10,940 bases of DNA. It comes from an uncultured Desulfuromonas sp. (GTDB lineage Bacteria; Desulfobacterota; Desulfuromonadia; Desulfuromonadales; Trichloromonadaceae). The notes under the pieces are model-generated. The model was not told where the DNA came from and made no database searches. It saw nothing but the letters and a program-made list of their open reading frames with translations. This document shows, in pieces, positions 6,613 to 10,940 of the stretch (position 1 is the first letter of the stretch; every line of letters begins with the position of its first letter). The translations under genes were made by a program, and so were the position numbers. The stretch lies in contig CALJLX010000568.1 of NCBI GenBank assembly GCA_937982495.1, positions 1 to 10,940 of the forward strand, written 5' to 3'.

Positions 6613-7380
6613 ATGGGTTTGATGGAAGGCAAGCGCGGCATCGTCTTTGGTGTGGCGAACGATATGAGCATTGCCTGGGGGATCGCGCAGCAACTCAAGG
6701 CGCAAGGCGCTACCCTGGCTTTTACCTATTTGAACGAAGCGCTGGAAAAACGGGTTCGCCCCCTGGCGGAAAGTCTCGACGCCGAGCTGATTCTTCCCTG
6801 CGATGTCGGCAGCGACGCTGAGATCGAAGCGGTCTTCGAAACGCTGCGCAAGGAGTGGGGCACCGTCGATTTCGTCGTCCATGCCGTGGCCTTCGCCAAT
6901 CGCGAGGATCTCAAGCACGGTTTCAGCCAGACCAGCCGCGCCGGTTTCCAACTGGCTCTCGACATCAGCGCCTATTCCCTGGTCGCCGTCACCCGCTGCG
7001 CCATTCCGCTCATGCCCGAGGGGGGAAGCATTCTCACCCTGACCTATCTCGGCGCCGTCCGCACCATCCCCAATTACAACGTCATGGGCGTGGCCAAGGC
7101 CGCGCTGGAAGCCTCGGTACGCTACCTGGCGGTGGAGCTGGGCGAGAAAAAGATCCGCGTCAATGCTATCTCCGCCGGCCCGATCAAGACCCTGGCCGCC
7201 TCCGGTATCGCCAACTTCCGCGAGAAGCTCAAGCTGATGGACGACCGCGCCCCACTCAAGCGCTGCGTCACCCAGGAAGAAGTGGGCAAGTCCAGCGTCT
7301 ATCTCCTCTCCGACCTCTCCAGCGGGGTGACCGGCGAAATCCACTACGTCGACGCCGGATTCAGCGTTACCGGCGCATGA
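6613..7380 (+). CDS. fabI: Enoyl-[acyl-carrier-protein] reductase (NADH) FabI
   Basis: 255 residues (E. coli FabI has 262). It catalyses the last reduction step of each cycle of type II fatty acid elongation, in the cytoplasm. The ATG at 6613 is preferred: AAGGAG lies 10 bases upstream and the product then begins MGLMEGKRG as FabI proteins do; a TTG at 6604 is too close to the SD. The atypical short-chain dehydrogenase signature is complete: nucleotide-binding GVANDMSIAWG (13-23), Tyr145 in LTYLGA, and Tyr155-x6-Lys162 in NYNVMGVAK, followed by NAISAGPIKTLAASGI. The position equivalent to E. coli Gly93 is Ala (HAVAFA), as in many FabI proteins; Met158 and Phe202 of the triclosan pocket are kept. 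It is apparently transcribed alone, from the divergent region to the terminator at 7401-7431. Confidence 0.96.
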   Translation: MGLMEGKRGIVFGVANDMSIAWGIAQQLKAQGATLAFTYLNEALEKRVRPLAESLDAELILPCDVGSDAEIEAVFETLRKEWGTVDFVVHAVAFANREDLKHGFSQTSRAGFQLALDISAYSLVAVTRCAIPLMPEGGSILTLTYLGAVRTIPNYNVMGVAKAALEASVRYLAVELGEKKIRVNAISAGPIKTLAASGIANFREKLKLMDDRAPLKRCVTQEEVGKSSVYLLSDLSSGVTGEIHYVDAGFSVTGA

Positions 7381-7400
7381 CCCCCTTCTTTGACATTCTT

Positions 7401-7431
7401 CGAAAAAGGGGCCGGAAAGGCCCCTTTTTCG
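7401..7431 (+). terminator. Rho-independent terminator after fabI
   Basis: A 13-pair perfect stem, 7401-7413 with 7419-7431 and loop GGAAA, has a G+C core (GGGGCC/GGCCCC) flanked by an A-tract on the left and TTTTT on the right. It begins 21 bases after the fabI stop. The A-tract means it could also work on the minus strand, though no minus-strand gene ends here. Confidence 0.92.
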
Positions 7432-7468
7432 TTGAAACCCCTCCGCCCTGGCCGTCGCGAGGCACGCG

Positions 7469-9097
7469 GTGATTCACGGCCATCTCTCCGGCCTCAAGGC
7501 AGGCCAGATCCAGGCCTTGGAGCGCATCCAGCGGCGGCGCATTGCCGTCGATCAGGTGATCTCCGTGGAACTGGCCCGCTACCTGACCGAACGCGCGTAC
7601 GACATGCGGCGTCAGGTTGGGGTAATCGTCGATCGGCAGGGGGAGATCCAACACGTCATCGTCGGCGACGACCGGGAAATCGTCATCCCCGACCTTTCCG
7701 GCTACGGCCTCGGCCGCGGCGGCCTGCGCGGATTGCGCTGCATCCACACCCACCTCAAAGGCGAACCCCTCTCCCAGGACGACCTCACCGACCTGGCGTT
7801 GTTGCGCCTCGATCTCATGGTCGCGCTGGCGGTGGGCCGGGACGGCCTGCCCGGGCGGGTCGATTACGCCCATCTGTTGCCGCCGGTCCCCGGCGGCGAG
7901 AGCGTCGAGGTCGAGAGCGTTCCCTCGATTCACGATCTCGACCTGGATTTCGCCGCCTTCACCCGCGCCCTCGAAACCGAGTTGGAGCGCAAGGTCGACG
8001 ACACCATCGATCTCTCCGACGGCCGCGAGCGGGCGATTCTCATCTCCGTCAGTCAGGCGCCCCGTCAAGAGACGGAAGATTCCCTCGACGAACTGGCCGA
8101 GCTCGCCCGCACCGCCGACGTGGTGGTTCTCGACCGGGTGGTGCAGCGCCCCCGCCAGCTCAATCCCAAGTATCTGATGGGGGAGGGCAAGGTCAAGGAG
8201 GTCATCATCCGCGCCCTGCAGCAGCGGGCGACGGTGCTGATTTTCGACCAGGATCTGTCGCCGGTGCAGGTGCGTTCCATCTCGGAAATCACCGAAATCA
8301 AGGTTATCGACCGCAGTCAGCTGATCCTCGACATCTTCGCCCGCCGCGCCCATACCCTGGACGGCAAGGTGCAGGTGGAGCTGGCCCAGCTCAAATACAT
8401 CATGCCCCGGCTGATCGGTCGGGGGACGGCCATGTCCCGGCTGATGGGGGGGATCGGCGGGCGCGGTCCCGGCGAGACCAAGCTGGAGATCGACCGGCGG
8501 CGCATCCGCGAACGCATCGCCCGGCTGGAAAAACAGCTCGCCGATCTCGCCCGGGGCCGCTTGCAGCGCCGCCAGCGGCGCATCCGCGCCGAGGTGCCCA
8601 TCGTTTCCATCGTCGGCTACACCAACGCCGGCAAGTCGACCCTGCTCAACGCCCTCACCCAGAGCAAGGTCTTTACCGAGGACCTGCTCTTCGCCACCCT
8701 CGATACCTCCACCCGCCGACTGCGCTTCCCCATGGAGCGGGAAGTCATCATCACCGACACCGTCGGTTTCATCCGCAAATTGCCGAAAAGCCTGCTCGGT
8801 GCCTTCAAGGCCACCCTGGAGGAACTGGAAGACGCCGATCTGCTGCTGCATGTGGTCGATCTTTCCAACCCCCGCTTCGAGGAACACATCCGGGCGGTGG
8901 AGCGGATTCTCGGCGAACTCGAACTGGATCGCATTCCCCGGCTGCTGGTCTTCAACAAGACCGACCGGGTGCCGCCGGAGGAAGTCGCTCCCCTGTGCCG
9001 GCGTTTCGACGCCGTGCCGGTCAGCGCCCTGGACCGCCGCTCTTTCGACGGCCTGCTCGCCGAATTGCAGCGACGCTTCTGGCCTGACGACGATTGA
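7469..9097 (+). CDS. hflX: GTPase HflX with extra N-terminal domain
   Basis: 542 residues, over 100 more than E. coli HflX (426). HflX binds the ribosome and splits stalled or hibernating 70S particles with GTP. The GTG at 7469 has GAGG six bases upstream. Domains: an extra N-terminal domain (about 1-155); the HflX N-terminal region (about 185-300, with QRPRQLNPKYLMGEGKVKE); a glycine-rich and coiled-coil linker (GGIGGRGPGETKLE, 327-340, then an Arg-rich helix to about 372); and the G domain with P-loop GYTNAGKS (383-390), DTVG (430-433), NKTD (496-499) and VSA (518-520). All GTP-binding motifs are intact. The extra domain carries IHTHLKGEPLSQDD, which resembles a JAMM metal-binding motif. 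It follows the fabI terminator by 37 bases with no clear promoter seen, and lies 53 bases before a transglycosylase gene. Confidence 0.95.
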   Translation: MIHGHLSGLKAGQIQALERIQRRRIAVDQVISVELARYLTERAYDMRRQVGVIVDRQGEIQHVIVGDDREIVIPDLSGYGLGRGGLRGLRCIHTHLKGEPLSQDDLTDLALLRLDLMVALAVGRDGLPGRVDYAHLLPPVPGGESVEVESVPSIHDLDLDFAAFTRALETELERKVDDTIDLSDGRERAILISVSQAPRQETEDSLDELAELARTADVVVLDRVVQRPRQLNPKYLMGEGKVKEVIIRALQQRATVLIFDQDLSPVQVRSISEITEIKVIDRSQLILDIFARRAHTLDGKVQVELAQLKYIMPRLIGRGTAMSRLMGGIGGRGPGETKLEIDRRRIRERIARLEKQLADLARGRLQRRQRRIRAEVPIVSIVGYTNAGKSTLLNALTQSKVFTEDLLFATLDTSTRRLRFPMEREVIITDTVGFIRKLPKSLLGAFKATLEELEDADLLLHVVDLSNPRFEEHIRAVERILGELELDRIPRLLVFNKTDRVPPEEVAPLCRRFDAVPVSALDRRSFDGLLAELQRRFWPDDD

Positions 9098-9150
9098 AGA
9101 AGCGCGCCGCCGGTTTCGGCCGGGAGCGCGCCCTTCGAGGAGAACCACCG

Positions 9151-10824
9151 ATGAAATTTGTCCTGCTGTTTTTGTTCCTTGTGATGTTGGCCGGCTGTCT
9201 GCCGGGGACGCAAAATCCGCAAACGGCCTTACCCCCCCCGGCGACGGAGGAGTCCGCCGCCGCCAAGAGCGAGCTGATTCAGCCGCCGCGCAAGGTGCCC
9301 GGACGCCCCAATTATTCGGTCCTGGCCGAACCTCGCCCTTCCCGACCGCAGGAACCTTCTCCCGATGAGGTTGGGGATGTCCTCGAACATCTGCATCTGG
9401 CCGACGACGCTCCCCCCCGGGCCGGGCACGAAGGGCTGACCCTGCTCAAGGATGAACTGATTTTCGATTTTCCCCTGGTCGATAACGAGCAGGTGCGTTC
9501 CTATATCGACTATTACACCGGGGAAGGGCGGGAGGTCTTCGCCCGTCTCTTGCACCGGGCCGAACGCTACATCCCCTTCATGCGCCGAATTTTCCAAGAG
9601 GAAGGCCTGCCCCAGGATCTGACCTATCTCGCCCTGGTCGAGTCGGGATTCAATCCCCACGCCTACAGCCATGCCCATGCCGCCGGTCCCTGGCAGTTCA
9701 TTCAAAGTACCGCCGAGATTTACGGTCTGAACAATGACGAATGGCGGGATGAACGGCGCGATTTCGAGAAATCGACCCGGGCCGCGGCCCGTTTTCTCAG
9801 TGAGCTTTACGACCGTTTCGACGGCGACTGGTATCTGGCCGTGGCCGCCTATAACGCCGGCGGCGGTCGGATTTCCCGGGCCATGGAAGAAAACGGCGCC
9901 GAGGACTTCTGGGAACTCTGCGACAACTCCTCCCTGCGGGACGAAACCCGGAATTATGTGCCCAAGCTGCTGGCGGTGCTGACCATCGTCCGCGATCCCG
10001 CAGCCTTCGGTTTCACCGATGTTCCTCCGGCCGAGCCCTACGTTTTCGATGTGGTGCGTCTCCCCGAAGCCACCGATCTGGAACTGGCGGCCCGCCTCTG
10101 CGAGGTTTCCCCCGAGGATATCCGCGCGCTGAATCCCGAACTCAAACGCTGGTGCACGCCCCCCCATGTCCGGGATTACGCCTTGCGTCTTCCCGCCGGA
10201 CGCAAGGCCCGCTTCGAACAGCTGTACGCCAATATCCCCTCGGAACAGCGCGCCGGTTTCCATCGGCATCGGATCGCCCAAGGAGAAACCCTGGCCGACA
10301 TCGCCCGCCGTTTTGATCTGCGGCAAAACGATCTGATCGCGCTCAACCGCCTGGAAAATTTCCGCGCGCTCCCTGTCGGCGAGGAACTGCTGATCCCCCT
10401 GTCCCCCGACCTGGCTCGGCTTGCCGAGGCAAGGCCGGCGCCGCTTCGGGCAGCGACAGCGACGGTGAGCAAGACCTACAAGGTGCGCAAGGGGGATACC
10501 CTGTGGGCGATTTCCCGGCGTTTCGGCGCCGACGAGAAGGAACTGCGGGCCTGGAACGGTCTGACCGCCAAGAGTACCCTGCGTCCCGGACAGACCCTCA
10601 AGGTGGCCAAGGCCAAAGTTGCCGGGGGGAAGAAAACGGCCGTCGCCAAGGGGGAACGCAAGATCGTCTATCGGGTCAAGTCGGGGGATACCCTCTCGGC
10701 CATCGGTCGCAAATTCGCGGTCCCGGCGGAGCGGATTCAGAGCTGGAACCGGCTGGCGAAGAATCACATTCTGCGCCCGGGCGACACGCTGACCCTCTTG
10801 GTACGCGATGGCAATCGCAGCTGA
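9151..10824 (+). CDS. mltD: MltD-like membrane-bound lytic murein transglycosylase with LysM repeats
   Basis: 557 residues from the ATG at 9151 (GAGGAG eight bases upstream). MKFVLLFLFLVMLAGC is a lipoprotein signal with lipobox LAGC, so Cys16 would be lipidated and the protein probably sits on the outer membrane facing the periplasm. A Pro-rich, low-complexity spacer (about 20-90) follows. The lysozyme-like SLT domain (about 135-285) contains catalytic Glu164 in ALVESGFNPHAYS, then GPWQFI and AYNAGGGRI (233-241). It cleaves peptidoglycan glycan strands to 1,6-anhydro products. LysM peptidoglycan-binding repeats lie at about 371-416, 441-485 and 505-550 (GDTLWAISRRFG, GDTLSAIGRKF); a degenerate one may lie at 307-348. 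The LysM linker is Lys/Ala-rich. Same domain order as E. coli MltD, with one more clear LysM. It is probably transcribed with hflX. Confidence 0.93.
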   Translation: MKFVLLFLFLVMLAGCLPGTQNPQTALPPPATEESAAAKSELIQPPRKVPGRPNYSVLAEPRPSRPQEPSPDEVGDVLEHLHLADDAPPRAGHEGLTLLKDELIFDFPLVDNEQVRSYIDYYTGEGREVFARLLHRAERYIPFMRRIFQEEGLPQDLTYLALVESGFNPHAYSHAHAAGPWQFIQSTAEIYGLNNDEWRDERRDFEKSTRAAARFLSELYDRFDGDWYLAVAAYNAGGGRISRAMEENGAEDFWELCDNSSLRDETRNYVPKLLAVLTIVRDPAAFGFTDVPPAEPYVFDVVRLPEATDLELAARLCEVSPEDIRALNPELKRWCTPPHVRDYALRLPAGRKARFEQLYANIPSEQRAGFHRHRIAQGETLADIARRFDLRQNDLIALNRLENFRALPVGEELLIPLSPDLARLAEARPAPLRAATATVSKTYKVRKGDTLWAISRRFGADEKELRAWNGLTAKSTLRPGQTLKVAKAKVAGGKKTAVAKGERKIVYRVKSGDTLSAIGRKFAVPAERIQSWNRLAKNHILRPGDTLTLLVRDGNRS

Positions 10825-10940
10825 TCCCGAACGGGCCTTTTTTCTTCCCCGCCCCGAGGAACCGCTCCCCGAGGGCTATTCCCGGATCTACTTCGGCGCC
10901 GAGTTCTGCCCCTGGCTGCTGCCCTCGCCCGAAGCCGCCG
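10808..10940 (+). CDS. Hypothetical protein, N-terminus only (3' partial)
   Basis: An open frame starts at ATG 10808, inside the last codons of the transglycosylase gene (17-base overlap), and stays open to the window edge, 44 codons. The in-frame stop at 10790-10792 means this ATG is the only ordinary start available upstream of the window end. The product begins MAIAADPERAFFLPRP and continues with YSRIYFGAEFCPWLLPSP. The overlap suggests translational coupling to the upstream gene, since no good SD site is visible. Codon choice (C or G in third positions) matches its neighbours. I do not recognise the family with confidence. Confidence 0.6.
   Translation, partial: MAIAADPERAFFLPRPEEPLPEGYSRIYFGAEFCPWLLPSPEAA

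Noticed and set aside
7390..7395. Perfect TTGACA as a -35 box for hflX
   Set aside because: At 16-18 bases spacing the -10 position would fall in the terminator stem (CCGGAA/CGGAAA), which does not resemble TATAAT.
7367..9148. 593-codon open frame on the minus strand covering all of hflX
   Set aside because: hflX on the plus strand is certain from its G motifs. The antisense frame is low-complexity, Gly/Asp/Gln-rich, and a by-product of third-position GC bias.
9229..10767. 512-codon open frame on the minus strand opposite the transglycosylase gene
   Set aside because: Same reason: antisense to a confidently identified gene and rich in Gly/Gly-Gln repeats with no signal or motif.

Overview
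The window is about 62-63 % GC by eye, with dense, mostly co-directional genes. The long HflX with an extra N-terminal domain, the MltD-type lipoprotein with LysM repeats and the FN3/LamG/DUF2341 surface protein together suggest a Gram-negative bacterium of the Desulfuromonadales/Geobacter type (Desulfobacterota). That assignment is inference from gene style, not from a marker gene.

Left third (1-5857, + strand): three genes for exported, beta-rich proteins. The first runs in from before the window. It is a very large protein of repeated fibronectin type III (FN3) domains, several of which are interrupted by whole extra domains: LamG, a carbohydrate-binding-like module, and DUF2341 plus a second sandwich. 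The second gene is a right-handed parallel beta-helix protein ending in a carboxypeptidase-regulatory-like domain. The third is a small secreted protein that looks like a free-standing relative of that C-terminal domain. Short gaps and Shine-Dalgarno (SD) sites suggest one operon making envelope or extracellular proteins that bind glycans or other surfaces. Substrate and partners cannot be read from the sequence.

Middle (5854-7431): a minus-strand mntP manganese exporter converges on the third gene, sharing a CTAG in which the two stop codons overlap. A 192-base divergent control region separates mntP from fabI (enoyl-ACP reductase of type II fatty acid synthesis). It holds a strong sigma70-type promoter for mntP, a direct repeat beside its -35 box, and an inverted repeat that would mask the fabI SD site. 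fabI ends in a textbook rho-independent terminator.

Right third (7469-10940, + strand): hflX (ribosome-associated GTPase), an MltD-like lytic transglycosylase lipoprotein with three clear LysM repeats, and the start of an unidentified gene overlapping the end of the transglycosylase gene. Most notable here is a JAMM/MPN-like His-x-His...Ser...Asp signature in the extra N-terminal domain of HflX. No tRNA, rRNA, CRISPR array, insertion sequence or phage gene was seen. No stretch over 300 bases lacks a gene.
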